Shown piece by piece: positions 23,130 to 33,938 of a stretch of 64,000 nucleotides of DNA. The notes under the pieces are model-generated. The model ran no database searches and was not told the origin of the DNA. It was given only the letters and a program-made list of their open reading frames with translations. Source of the DNA: Mesocentrotus franciscanus (taxonomy: Eukaryota; Echinodermata; Echinoidea; Camarodonta; Strongylocentrotidae); NCBI GenBank assembly GCA_037976565.1, contig CP137669.1, positions 41,194,912 to 41,258,911 of the forward strand. Direction: 5' to 3'. The stretch's first letter is position 1, and each line of letters starts with the position of its first letter. The position numbers and the translations under genes are program-made.

Positions 23130-24050
23130 ATTAACTCAACATTTTCTGTGTGATCATATACCGTATTTGGTATCGGTCGCAAGGGCATTACATTGCGGTA
23201 ATTTTGGCTTCAGTATTATTTGCGAGTAATGTACTGAAATGTAGTTAGAACGATATGCATGCACTGACGCCCGTGTATTTACGTGACAGACGAAAGAGCG
23301 TCTCTTGGACTATCTACAGCAATTGGTTAGAAGTCTGTAGCATCTAGGATAGTAGATCGAGATAGGTAGGCCGAAAAAAGGGCCTCCAAACGGCCGGAAA
23401 CAGACAAGATGGCGCCTGGACGGTCACGCATGAGTGATTTTTGAAAACGATGGATTCAGTGACCTTGATGGGATGCTACAGCCTTTGCCTACGAAGTTCG
23501 AAATATATCGGGATAAAGAAAGGAACCTAGATAGGGCTCACCATCAGTACAGTGCGTGCAAAACGAATGGGATTTGGGTGAATGAAGACAACGTCATGAC
23601 GCGAGCTACGGTCCAAATGGCCGTCCATACTAACATAATCCTCCAGGGTATTAAATAGCGTCTAAAATGGCTCCCTTTACATATTCTAAAAATCCGGCTT
23701 CAAGATGTCCTGCGTTTCGCCACCCAAAATATGCCTGTAAAATTTCAAGGAAAAAAGATCGGAAAAGGGGCAAAAATCATTCTGAAAAATGACGTCATGG
23801 CCGATACGTGTTATAATTGGGCGGAATCCAAGCAGAATCTGTATTGTGACCCTTGCTCAAATGCGATTTACTCAACATTTTCTGTGTGAACATATACCAT
23901 GTTTGGTATCATTCGTAAGGGCATTTCATTGCAGTAATTTTGACACTATTGTTATCTGCGCGTAATGTATTGCAAGCATTTAACGGGTTGTTATGTAATG
24001 CATTATAAATTCATCATTTTTGGCGATAACTTTGTGATGACGTCCTCAAA
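23130..24050 (+). repeat. Interspersed repeat R2, member a
   Basis: It shares 'actcaacattttctgtgtga', 'gacgcccgtgt', 'gaagtctgtagcatctagga' and 'gatgtcctgcgtttcgccac' with 27225-27687, and more weakly with 34430-34560. The 'actcaacattttctgtgtg' part occurs twice within it (23140 and 23873). Old, non-coding, class unknown. Confidence 0.6.
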
Positions 24051-24059
24051 TTTTACCAA

Positions 24060-24870
24060 ACTTGTACAAAAAGTGCCCTTTACCATCTCTGATAAGTGCC
24101 CCTTCACCTCTTATAATCGCCTCTTTTCAAACCTGAGAGGCGTCTCTTTTATTTTGACAAGTGCCTCTTTTCCTTTTCCCTCTAGCTGTTCATACTTATA
24201 AGTGCCCCTTTTCATCTCCGATGAGTACCCTTAATCAAAGTTGAGACGTAATAAGTGCCCATTTTCATCTCTAAGAAGTGCCCCATTTATTTTGACACGT
24301 GCCTCTTATCCTTTCTAATTAGTGCCATTTTCACCTCTGATAATTTTGTTTGTCTTTTTTACTTTGAGACGTGCTCTTTTCCTTTTCTAATAAGTGTCCT
24401 TTTCCCTTTGGATATGTGCCCCCTTTTCCTTTTACCTTAAAATGTACTCCTAATTGAAAGCGACTAAGAGCAAATTTTCTTTAATTTCACCCAAAGCTCA
24501 CTCGCATTTAACATTGATATAAGTATATGTTTCTTATCAGAAATGTTTTCAGTCTTTCATGAACAGATTGTGCTTAAAACCCCAATAGGATTGTTGTTTC
24601 CTCTTTGTCACAAATCTTAAAATCTTTGCTGGCTCGCTTCGCTCGCTCGCAAATAAATCAGACCATCACACCCTATTGCAAAGTATGATGCTTAAGCAGT
24701 ATCTTGGACCATGTAAAGAGAGAAACAAACATGAAATCATCCCTGATAATGTAATCACAATATAGGGGTATATACCAATGTCTAAAAATTGTATATTTGT
24801 GCTTTGAGATTTCCCTTTGTAGGCGCCCCTTTTTTTCTTCAGAAAGTGCCCTTTTTTGTTGGTTCCCCCC
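24060..24870 (+). repeat. Degenerate AAGTGCCCCTTTT tandem repeat
   Basis: Many imperfect spaced copies of 'aagtgcccctttt...tctctgat' lie at 24068-24440 and reappear at 24815-24860. The period is irregular, about 20-40 bp. The pyrimidine bias keeps frames open by chance; no gene is supported. Confidence 0.5.
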
Positions 24871-24879
24871 CCCCACTTT

Positions 24880-27220
24880 GAAAGACACCCTACCAACCCT
24901 GGTCTGTGTACAAGAATTTCCAACTGTCTACTGGATTCAACTCCCGATTCAGAAGATTTTTTTTCCCAAGGTAATAGTATACAAATAATACACAGCAGTG
25001 AGGGCATTAGATCTTACCTTTATCAACAGGATCATCCATCATAAACTTATAAATCAATGCAACAGGTCATAGAAAAACTTGAAATTGAAACTCCAACTTG
25101 AACAACGAACGTCTAGAGTCTACGTAAAAGACCAGCAAGGTAAAAATGTCTTTCCAAAGTGCAACTTCCAAACAGCGATAATGTACATGTAGAATAGTTT
25201 AAAAGCTGAAATAGTCAAAGCCAAACATAATTATGTAGATCAATCATCTGGGCCTACACCAAGTCTTGTCCTGAACATTACTTAGTATGTGTCAATGACC
25301 GGTCACTTTACTTTACTATTAAATGACCGGTTATTAGTAAAATTAGTGTTAGGCAAAATAAATGCCTGGTCACGTGCACGCTCTTAGCCAATCATTTGAT
25401 TAGGATCCGCTTCATCATCTTATAAAACGTATTATCCTTCCGAAATTTCCGCAATGATCAATTCAATTCAATTCAAAATCATTTTATTCTTGAACATCAA
25501 ATAAAACATCATGATGGAGAGACCTGCCATTCGGTTCAATCAATATTTCTCACGCCGTGTACGGTTCCAATAAGTTTGTAGATTACCCTCGGAGAGAAGA
25601 ATCATGAAAATAGCAGAATGGTTTTGAAAAACTGTGTTTTTAATACTTTTACTTGAAAGTCACATGAAGTTCATATGAAGCGAGTGTACATGTGTTTATG
25701 ATTATATAGATTTCATTATTTTGACCAACAAACTAACTGTAGGTAGATTCATTTCCTATAAAGAAAACCAGTAAATATGGAAACACTGGTAAAATAAATG
25801 TATCTCAGGGGTGGTGGAACATCTGTAAAAAGGAGGGGGACCAGCATAAAGGACACTTCGAAAAAAAACAGGAGGAAAAACCCACAAAGTGTGAACACAA
25901 AGCAGGAAAAACTACATTTTGAGACATTGAAACCCTCACATTCTAGTTAATACTTTATCAAGGATCATCTTCGTCATTTTTTTCTATCTTTACATGAATC
26001 TGGTTGAGGTACTGCTTCCACACCATTCTTTGTCGTTGTGTGTCATGTTCTTACGATTCATTAGCATGTCGGGCAACCCTCTTGTGAGCTTTACAGTCGT
26101 CAAGAGCAACTTTTGTTTAAAAAAGTATGCAAACAATTTGTTAACAAATCCATTGAAAAGCAAAATCATTCGCACCCATGACTGAGGTTAAACAAATATT
26201 CTGGGCCCTATTTTCATTAGACTTGTTATCAATTACAAGTGCCAAAGTGCTGTAACAAATTCGTTCACAGCCAATTGACAAATGCAAGGATTTCAGTAGC
26301 ATATACTATGATCAGATATTGTACTCTGTCACTGATAAGACTTTTTATGAAACAGGGGACCCAATGGAAGCCTGCTGTTATTTACATTCATATCATTTTA
26401 TTTACAAAGTGGTGCCTTATCAATTGTCATTTTCTTTTCTTCTTGCTTGCCATTCTTTTGCACTGTATGCCTGCATAATGTGAGTTGTATGTGAAAATGT
26501 ACATGCATATCACTGCCAAATGCATTCGCAGTAGTTTGAAGTTGGACGATATGCAACTCGGCGCCATCTTGATTGCTTCTGAAGCACAAATTAGGAGTAG
26601 ATATTGATCAATTAATCTTCTTCCGACAAAGTTTTCATTATCAAAGGAGTCTCTACGTTGTCAACGTTCTTTGGAATTTATATACCGAAGGTAGAATAGC
26701 AGCTGGCGTCTAGCTTGGGTGACAAAGTTGGGATTTTAAACACAGTTCAAGTGAGATAAAGATGTAAAACAGAAGAAACAAGTGTATGTGGATAGACTAT
26801 GTAGTTTGGGGTATATTTCTAAGTTCGTGAGATGTGTTAGAGGCAAACAGCAGGAGAAAAGAAGGTGATATAATCTTCTCATGTGGATGAAGCGGAATGA
26901 ATATAAACTGAGGCTTTAAAGCTAAGTATGTAGTAGACCGACTCTTTCTTCTCTCCCCTCTGCTTTATATCTCTCTTTGTTTCTCTCTCTCTCTTTTCCC
27001 CTTTGTGTGTATACATGTATTTCTGATCATCTAGATTTCAATGTTTTTAAATATTAATGAAATCGCACACATTTTGGTTGTATCCATTAAATTTGTTTCT
27101 CAAAACTCCGATTCCTTTTCGTACACAACATAGAAGTAAGGCATTTTCCATAGTCCTACTTTATACAAACTGAAACAATTATAACAAAGCCTTTTTGATA
27201 AACGAACATAAATGCAACAC
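24880..27220. other. Stretch with no recognised gene
   Basis: Frames are short and overlapping on both strands with no recognisable protein. A 'caattcaattcaaaatcatttt' segment at 25462 resembles retroposon tails, and a CT-rich run lies at 26940-27000. Nothing else could be supported. Confidence 0.5.
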
Positions 27221-27224
27221 TAGA

Positions 27225-27687
27225 ACTGCAATCGTATTGGATCGATATGTATGCATTGACGCCCGTGTTTTACGTGGCAGACGAAAAAGCATCTCTCAGA
27301 CTATCTACAGCAATTTGTTAGAAGTCTGTAGTATCTAGGATCGTGGAGATAGGTAGGCCGAAAGAAAGGCCTAAAAATCCGGCTTCGAGATGTCCTGTGT
27401 TTCGCCACCCAGAATATGCTTGCAAAATTTCAAGGAAAAAAGATCGAAGAGGGGTCTAAATTAAAGTGTTCTGAAAGATGACGTCAAATCCAAAACGTGG
27501 GATAATTGGGCGGAAACCCAACAGCATCCGTATTGTGGCCCTTGTTCAAATGCGATTTACTCAACATTTTCCGTGTGAACATATACCGTATTAATGTTGA
27601 TATCATTCGAAAGGGCATTTCATTATGGTCAGTTTAACACCATTGTTTTTGCGTGTAATGTACTGCAAACATTTAACAGGTTATTAT
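27225..27687 (+). repeat. Interspersed repeat R2, member b (left part)
   Basis: Homologous to 23240-24000. It stops at 'catttaacaggttattat', where the gypsy element begins. R2-like sequence ('aaattcatcattttggtcaataactttgtgat') resumes right after the element at 33945, so the retrotransposon inserted into R2. Confidence 0.65.
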
Positions 27688-27814
27688 TAGAGGATAATGG
27701 ACTTACACATTCATATGTTGTCCCCTACTTTTCAGAGCGACCGTGTTCATTGTGATATCCAGCTAGTCAACCAAGTCGTCAGCTGGTGTTAACAAATGGA
27801 CAGGTACTTATTTA
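27688..27814 (+). repeat. Extra upstream copy of the gypsy terminal repeat
   Basis: It is homologous along its full length to the terminal repeat at 27831-27956 but more diverged from it than the 3' copy is, separated by only 16 bp. It may be a solo repeat of an earlier insertion or a product of unequal exchange. Confidence 0.7.
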
Positions 27815-27830
27815 ATTATGTAGTGCATAC

Positions 27831-27956
27831 TAGAGGATATTGAACTTACCCATTCATGTGTTATCCCTTACTTTCCAGACCGTGTTCATTGTGATATCCA
27901 GCTTGTCAACCAGGCCGTCGTCAGCTGGTATAAACAAATAGACAGGTTCTTATTTA
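27831..27956 (+). repeat. 5' terminal direct repeat (short LTR) of gypsy element
   Basis: It begins TAGAGGATATTGAACTTACC and ends CTTATTTA immediately before gag, and matches the 3' repeat at 32944-33014 plus 33887-33938. At ~126 bp it is very short for an LTR. Confidence 0.75.
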
Positions 27957-28738
27957 TGAACACGGTACTACTACAAGCCTATCGACAATGCCCGTCGTCG
28001 AATGCCCCATCCCTGGTCGCGACTACGCCACCCCGGACTTTGATGCCCCCATCGTGGTCGCTGTCCTCAACACCCACAGTGCTATACACACCTCTGGACA
28101 ATCCGCCAAGGTCGAGAAGGTCAAAGGCCCACCATAGCTGCTGCTGGCTCTATAGTGAGGAATGGGCTTACTTTGAATCACGATGGTCGGACTACGTGGA
28201 GGCGACCAGGATAACCGGCAAGGACAGGGTGGTGCAACTCCTAGAATGTTGTGATGAACATTTGCGCAAGGACCTTACCAGATCAGCAGGTGGTATAGCC
28301 TCACTGGCCAATCGGAGAAAGACGTCCTAGCAGCTATCAAGAAGCTTGATGTTCTGAAGCCATGATGTGGGATGTACTCACCCGTGGTATCGCCGACCAT
28401 AAAATCCAACTTGACCTCCTTGGTGATAAGAACCAGGACATGACACTAGAGGGGGTCTTCCAGTTCATTGAAGCCAAAGAGGCTGGCAAACGGTCAGCAT
28501 CCTCACTCCTGGATTCACACTCGACAGATCCCGCTAGCAGCACATACAGGAAAACCAAGCAAAGGTGCTTCAAGGAGAGACAAGAACCATGTTCTTACTG
28601 TGGCAAAAGAGGACATGGAAGGAATGCCCAAGCCCGCATCCGTCAGGTGCAATGTGCAGCATATGACCAAAGGTGCGGACATTGTGATAAACAACACCAT
28701 TTGGAAAGCGTATGCCGCAGCAAGGACAAACCATGACA
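27956..28738 (+). pseudogene. gag-like region of gypsy element with CCHC zinc knuckles
   Basis: A first segment (27956-28330) holds WAYFESRWSDYVEATRI, a capsid-like motif of this family. After a stop and frame change near 28330 a second segment (28362-28736) gives VFQFIEAKEAGKR, then CSYCGKRGHG and CGHCDKQHHLESVC, a C-x2-C-x4-H-x4-C nucleic-acid-binding knuckle. It ends at a stop at 28736. Gag would package the element RNA. At least one frame break makes it non-functional. Confidence 0.75.
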
Positions 28739-28954
28739 TGTAAAAACCTGCAGCCCCCATTGACCACGAGGGTTCCGTCTTTGATGCCCTGTGTGCCATT
28801 CACACTTTGCAGCGGCCACGAGGTGGACTGACCATTCCCCTTGACCATCATATCTACGACAATCTCTCTGATACATGGCTCAGAAGGAGATCTGCGCCTC
28901 AACCATTTGTTGGCGTGACCGTCACGATTGTGTCTGATGACTATGAATTAAGCC

Positions 28955-29506
28955 TTGAGTTTTAAAGTCTCCACCCCTACAATGACCTGCCCAGCATCCG
29001 CCATGGCTGATACAGGATGCCAGAGCTGCCTAGCTGGTTTGAAGCTCACCCGTCGCCTTGGGTTACTTTCGGACCTCATCCCAGTCACTATGATGATGCA
29101 CATTGCTACCACAGGAGGCATCAAGATCCTTGGAGCTGCCATCCTACGCTTTTCGGGCAGAGATGGTCTGGGCCGGATCCTTGACACCAGGCAAATGACC
29201 TATATCACTGACGGCTCTGACAAGATCTTCCTCAGTAAAGAAGCCTGCATTGATATCGGACTCAACTCCGACAGCTTTCCTACGATTGGTGCTACACAGG
29301 AATCACACAATCTGAACACAACGGCAGCTCTGCAAGAGGACCCAACTATCACTTGTCGTTGCCCCCGTCGCCAACGGCCTCCACCGCTAATCGCCAGAAG
29401 CTGCAGCAATATCTACTTGACTACTATAAGGCGGGTGCATTCAACACATGTGAGCATTAAACCCTGCCTCTCATGGACAGCCTTTGATGGTAGATCCCGA
29501 CGCTGA
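28955..29506 (+). pseudogene. Aspartic protease region of gypsy pol
   Basis: The frame contains AMADTGCQSCLAG, matching the D-T-G active site of retroelement proteases, then ILGAAILRFSG, typical of the following flap and strand. The frame runs into RT-linker sequence and changes frame near 29480. Separated from gag by stops. Confidence 0.7.
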
Positions 29507-30230
29507 GCCGGTCGCACATCACACTCCGGTACCAGTCCCAATCCACTGGCGTGACGCTGTGAAGGCTGGGTTGGACCACGATGTCCAGTTGGGTGTCATC
29601 GAACCATCCCTGTTGGTGAACCTGTTACCTGGTGCCATAGGATGGTTATCAGTGCTAAGAAAAATGGCAAACCACGGCGGACCATTGACTTCCAGACTCT
29701 CAATACTCATGCCACGAGGGAAACGCATCACACGCCATCACCCTTCCACCAAGCGAGATCAGTTCCGCATGGCAAAAAGAAGACTGTCTTTGATGCATGG
29801 AATGGTTACCACAGCGTACCCCTCTGCAAGGAGGACCAACATTTGACGACCTTCATTACACCCTGGGGTAGGTACCGTTACAAGACTGCCCCTCAAGGAT
29901 ACATTGCCTCAGGTGACGGTTACACATCCCCAATAAGACCAAGTGCATGGATGACGTCCTGCTGTGGGCAGACACAATGGCAGACAGCTTCTTTCAGGCC
30001 ATCCAGTGGCTTGACACATGTGGCCGGCATGGGATCACCTTCAATCCTGACAAGTTTGTGTTGGGTGCAGACACTGTAGAGTTCGCTGGGTTCGAAATCA
30101 CCCCTGACAATGTTTGCCCTTGTAGGAAATACTTGCAGGCAATCCAGGACTTAATTTCCAACTCCCAAGGACATCACAGACATTCGCTCGTGGTTCAGAT
30201 TTCTTAACCAGGTATCCTACGCGTTCAGCG
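29484..30230 (+). pseudogene. Reverse transcriptase region of gypsy pol
   Basis: Conserved blocks lie in two frames: KKNGKPRRTIDFQTLN and KKTVFDAWNGYHSVPL, then FITPWGRYRYKTAPQGY (29642-29900), and after a frame change CMDDVLLWAD, the catalytic x-x-D-D box, near 29945. GITFNPDKFVLG and VEFAGFEI follow to about 30207. The block order is that of Ty3/gypsy RTs. Frameshifts near 29640 and 29920 break it. Confidence 0.85.
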
Positions 30231-30281
30231 TGGCAGGGAAAATGCTACCCTTTCGACAGCTCTTGAAGCCAGGCACACCCT

Positions 30282-30950
30282 ATGTATGGGACTAGACTCT
30301 CGAGAGCGCCTTTCAGGAATCCAAAACTATCATTGCCAGTGAGATTGCAGAAGGCGTCAAAATCTTCGACCCACAATAGCCCACATGTCTGGCGATGGAT
30401 TGGTCCTGAAGCGGCATCAATTTTTTGGCTCCTACAGAAACACTGTACCTGTGTCAAGATCGAACCCTTCTGTTGCCACTCGGGATGGAGGATTACACTT
30501 GTTGGAAGCAGATTCACACATCCTGCCGAATCACGCTATGCTCCAGTGGAAGGTGAGGCCCTTGCCGCTGTTGACGCTCTGGATAAGGCCAGATACTTTG
30601 TTCTGGGCTGCGATGACCTCATCATTGTTGTTGATCACAAGCCCCTCTTGAAGATCTTTGGTGACCGCACCCTGGAAGACATCCCTAACCCACGCTTGAG
30701 GAACTTGAAGGAAAAGACCCTCGGATATAGGTTTCGGTTGATCCATGTACCGGACGTCATGCATCGTAACACGGACTGTCTCTCCCGCCACCCTACTGGA
30801 GATCCTGTGCAACTGGTCCTCCCTGATGATGTGGCAGCCGTTGACTCCAACCCTGTCATCTTAACACACTCCCCGGCTCTCATGGCCGGCTTGCGCACCC
30901 CTGCCTCACGTGTGGATGCCCTTGAGGACGGCGTCTTATCTTCCGCTTAG
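30282..30950 (+). pseudogene. RNase H and connection region of gypsy pol
   Basis: SRFTHPAESRYAPVEGEALA is the typical RNase H segment with the catalytic E, and YFVLGCDDLIIVVDHKPLL carries the next conserved D and the DHKPL block. FRLIHVPDVMHRNTDCLSRH is the usual tail before integrase. This is one open stretch of 222 codons, shifted relative to the RT segments. Confidence 0.8.
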
Positions 30951-30956
30951 TTTTCC

Positions 30957-32035
30957 TTGGACTCCCTCAGCCTTCAGTTTGTTACGTGGGACAGAGTCCG
31001 TACTGCTACGGCCAGTGACAGCACCATGCAGGGCCTTGTTGACAATGTCGAATCTGGCATGCCTGGCTCTCGGCATGAACTCCTGGAACCTCTCCGCAAC
31101 TACTTCCAGTTCCGGGATGGCCTGCACACAGCTGATGGTTTGATGCTTTACAAGGACCGTGTCGTCATTCCCCCATCCCTCAGGGACGAGGTGTTAAACC
31201 ATCTTTATGCAGCCCACCCAGGGGTCACCTCCATGACTGCAAGGGCTGAAGCATCTATTTTCCGGCCTGGCATCACCCCTGCCATCGCAGCCCTTCGTGC
31301 TCGGTGCAACCACTGCAATCGGATCGCCCCCTCAAACCCAAGCGTACCACCCATCCCCTTGACATCTCCAGTTTAATTACCCATTTCCGTGCATTTGTGC
31401 AGATTTCTTCAACTACAAAGGTTGCAACTACTTGGTAGTGGTCGACCGTTACTCTAACTGGCCGATTGTTGAGAGGTCTTCCCATGGTGCCGATGCGATG
31501 GCCTCATCACTTGTCTACGACCCATCTTTGTCACCTTTGGTATCCCTGACGAACTGGCTTCCGATGATGGCCCTGAATTCACGGCTCTTGCTGCGTGCCA
31601 CTTTCTAAAGAACTGGGGTGTACACCATCGCATTAACTCTGTTGCTTATCCCCATAGCAACTGCCGTGCCGAAGTTGGCGTGAAGACTGTATGCATCTCA
31701 TCATCGAAAACACAAGCCCCGCAGGTTTCCTTGACACTGATTCCTTCCAACGCGCCATGCTTCAGTACAGGAACACTCCAGACAGGGATACCAAGCTCTC
31801 CCCAGCGCTGTGCATCTGTGGTCGCCCGATTCGAGACTTCATTCCCATAGCTCCTGGCAGATACAAACCTCATGACACTTGGCGTGAGACACTTGCAGCT
31901 CGGGAAGAGGTCCTTAGGAACCGCCACATGAGAGGTGCAGAACGCTGGTCTGTACACACTAAACGGCTTCTGCCACTTGCCGTAGGCGATCATGTCCGTA
32001 TCCAAAACCAGACGGGGCTGCATCCCTTGAAATAG
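30957..32035 (+). pseudogene. Integrase region of gypsy pol
   Basis: HLYAAHPG with CNHCNRIAP (30957-31376) is the H2C2 zinc-binding N-terminal domain. After a stop at 31374 the catalytic core continues in broken frames: CADFFNYKGCNYLVVVDRYS (first D, about 31392), [10 protein letters not shown] (second D, about 31550) and [10 protein letters not shown] (E, about 31660). A further open part (31691-32035) covers the rest of the core and linker. At least three frame breaks. Confidence 0.8.
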
Positions 32036-32053
32036 GGTAAGACCGGTGTTGTA

Positions 32054-32180
32054 ATAATATTGGATTCTTATATAGCGCACGTATCCACCTTGCAAGGTGC
32101 TCAAGGCGCTCCAACATTACCCGGCTATGCTAGGCTGCCGATTTCGGCGCTCCCAGCATTCAAGGATTATGCTATGTGAC
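32054..32180 (+). mobile_element. 127-bp SINE-like insertion in gypsy pol
   Basis: The interior 'cttatatagcgcacgtatccacc...aggtgctcaaggcgct' belongs to a short repeat widely seen in marine invertebrates. It is flanked by GTTGTA at 32048-32053 and 32181-32186, a probable target duplication. Removing it restores the run from KTGVV to EVRQFDQ. Confidence 0.65.
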
Positions 32181-32186
32181 GTTGTA

Positions 32187-32750
32187 GTGGAAGTCCGGCA
32201 ATTTGACCAATACGTCGTCCTCCGGATGTGTCACCCTTCGTAATAGGAAGTTTCTGAGGAAGTACATTCCTGTACAGCTCCCAGCGCCAAGGTTGGCCAT
32301 CGATGATGACATTGGTTTGCGTCGCAACTCACCTCACCGTGCTCACATTTTGGGTTCACTGCACGTCCCCTCAGTCACAGCGAGGTCCCTGGACTTCCTC
32401 CGCTGACTGCGACACCATCCCATTCTTTGACGCCCTTCGCTGGCCCTGTCGCCGGCCCGCAGCATCCCTCATTGCCTGCTGCACATGAGGCTCCTCCTGC
32501 CACTCCCGTTGTGTCGTCCAGAATGATCCATGGCACTCCACGTCGTCGCCGTCCACCCCCAGTTGGTGCATCACCCCTTCCTCCGGATGATCCATCTCCG
32601 GCCAGTGAGCCCGTCGGCGCAGTGTCACCTCTCCAGCTTGAAGGCCCCGGCCCTGCTACCCCGCTACCTGTGGCCACCTCTTCTGCCTCTCCCAGACGAT
32701 CTGCTCGTCGTCCCGGCAGACCTGCCTGGCACGCTGATTATGATATGTGA
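32187..32750 (+). pseudogene. C-terminal tail of gypsy pol (proline-rich)
   Basis: After the SINE-like insertion the reading resumes with EVRQFDQYVV and LRNRKFLRKYIP. A proline-rich stretch (32427-32750) ends RRSARRPGRPAWHADYDM and a stop, a tail style common in this retrotransposon group. The 32751-32935 segment is non-coding up to the purine tract. Confidence 0.65.
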
Positions 32751-33014
32751 CGTTTGCCGTTTGGACAACTTTTACCCTTGTGTTCCTCGTTTTCGGTGTT
32801 AGACTTGTTACTTCAGTTGGCCTGTTTTCACTGTTTAACTTGTTACTTCAGTTGGACTATTCGTGTTGCGTTTAGTTTTCGATTTTCAGTCTTCGTCACC
32901 AAAGGATCTGTGTTTCAACTTTGTGCCAAAGACTTGGGGGAGATAGAGGATATTGAACTTACCCATTCATGTGTTATCCCTTACTTTGCAGACCGTGTTC
33001 ATTGTGATATCCAG

Positions 33015-33883
33015 GGGCCGTATTTTGAACCCTGTGTTATCTCTAATATTGTTGTATCTTTGAACTTAAGACAAAGTTGGTATTCTGAACATTGTTGTAA
33101 CTTTTGTTGTATCTTTTGTTGTATCTTTTCTCTCATCTCGTTGACCGCGCCTGCGCTCATACTTTTGTGCGCTTGTAATTGTGCGTATTATTAATAAAAT
33201 GGCGTTTAATCCTCATTTGCATATGCGCACGAGAGATAATATGACAAGATAATTGGTATTCTGAAAATTTTTGTATCTTTTATCTTATCTTATCTTGCAT
33301 GGTATTTACAACAATATTTACAACAGGTAGGGGGTTGTTCTATCTTTCGTGGTGATAAAATGGCGGCAATCTTCCCTGCCCAGAACCAACTTCGTGCCAA
33401 TAGACGAGTTAGAAGAAGATTGTGTGTTGACCGGAGACATCACAGATGAGAACATTTTAAGAAATTACATGCTAGGATATGACGATTTTAATGCTCTCTT
33501 CTCTGTGATGTTTCTTAACCACTAAGTGATAGCGTGACTTGTCTTCATGATCCACATGCAACAGCGCATATGATGACGCGCGTAATAATGTTCAATTAAC
33601 TAATTACGCCCAAAATTATATGCGCTGGGCGCATCTTCGGATATGGCATAAAGTTTTCCTATTGGTTGACCAACTTATCATGCTTATATAAAATAGATCT
33701 TGATTGGTAGGGTCCATAAAAATGGGCGTGTCAAAGATAAGATAGAGGCGGTCCTTCAAGAGATAACACAGGGATAAAATTATTTTCAGAATACCAACTT
33801 ACAACAATATTAGCGCTGTGTTATTTCTGGAAGATACAACAAAAGATAACACAAAAGATACAACAATGTTCAGAATACCGCCC
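33015..33883. mobile_element. Harbinger-like DNA transposon (869 bp) inside the gypsy 3' repeat
   Basis: The ends GGGCCGTATTTTGAAC and the complement of GTTCAGAATACCGCCC are inverted repeats, with CAG on both sides (33012-33014 and 33884-33886). The terminal repeat reads continuously once it is removed. Subterminal TTGGTATTCTGAA motifs recur at about 33078 and 33255, and inverted near 33790. A GGGC terminus and 3-bp duplication fit PIF/Harbinger. A short frame at 33359 (MAAIFPAQNQLRANRRVRRR) could be a transposase N-terminal remnant; low confidence. Confidence 0.75.
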
Positions 33884-33938
33884 CAGCTTGTCAACCAAGT
33901 CGTCAGCTGGTGTAAAGAAATAGACAGTTTTTTATTTA

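Larger units (their letters stand above)
27688..33938 (+). mobile_element. Ty3/gypsy-type LTR retrotransposon, decayed, with two nested insertions
   Basis: The order gag - aspartic protease - reverse transcriptase - RNase H - integrase is diagnostic of Ty3/gypsy (Metaviridae-like) elements; no envelope gene was seen. Terminal direct repeats of ~126 bp start TAGAGGATA and end TATTTA. There are two in tandem at the 5' end (27688-27814 and 27831-27956) and one at the 3' end (32944-33938, split by an 869-bp insertion). A purine tract GGGGGAGA lies just before the 3' repeat, as expected of a polypurine tract. No primer-binding site was recognised. GC content is higher than in the surroundings, and multiple frameshifts and stops make it dead. 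Confidence 0.85.

Noticed and set aside
23434..23658. 74-aa + strand frame in R2
   Set aside because: The other R2 members lack the frame, so it is a chance opening in a repeat.
24255..24440. Phe/Cys-rich 61-aa frame
   Set aside because: It is a product of the degenerate AAGTGCCCC tandem repeat; nearby frames show the same bias.
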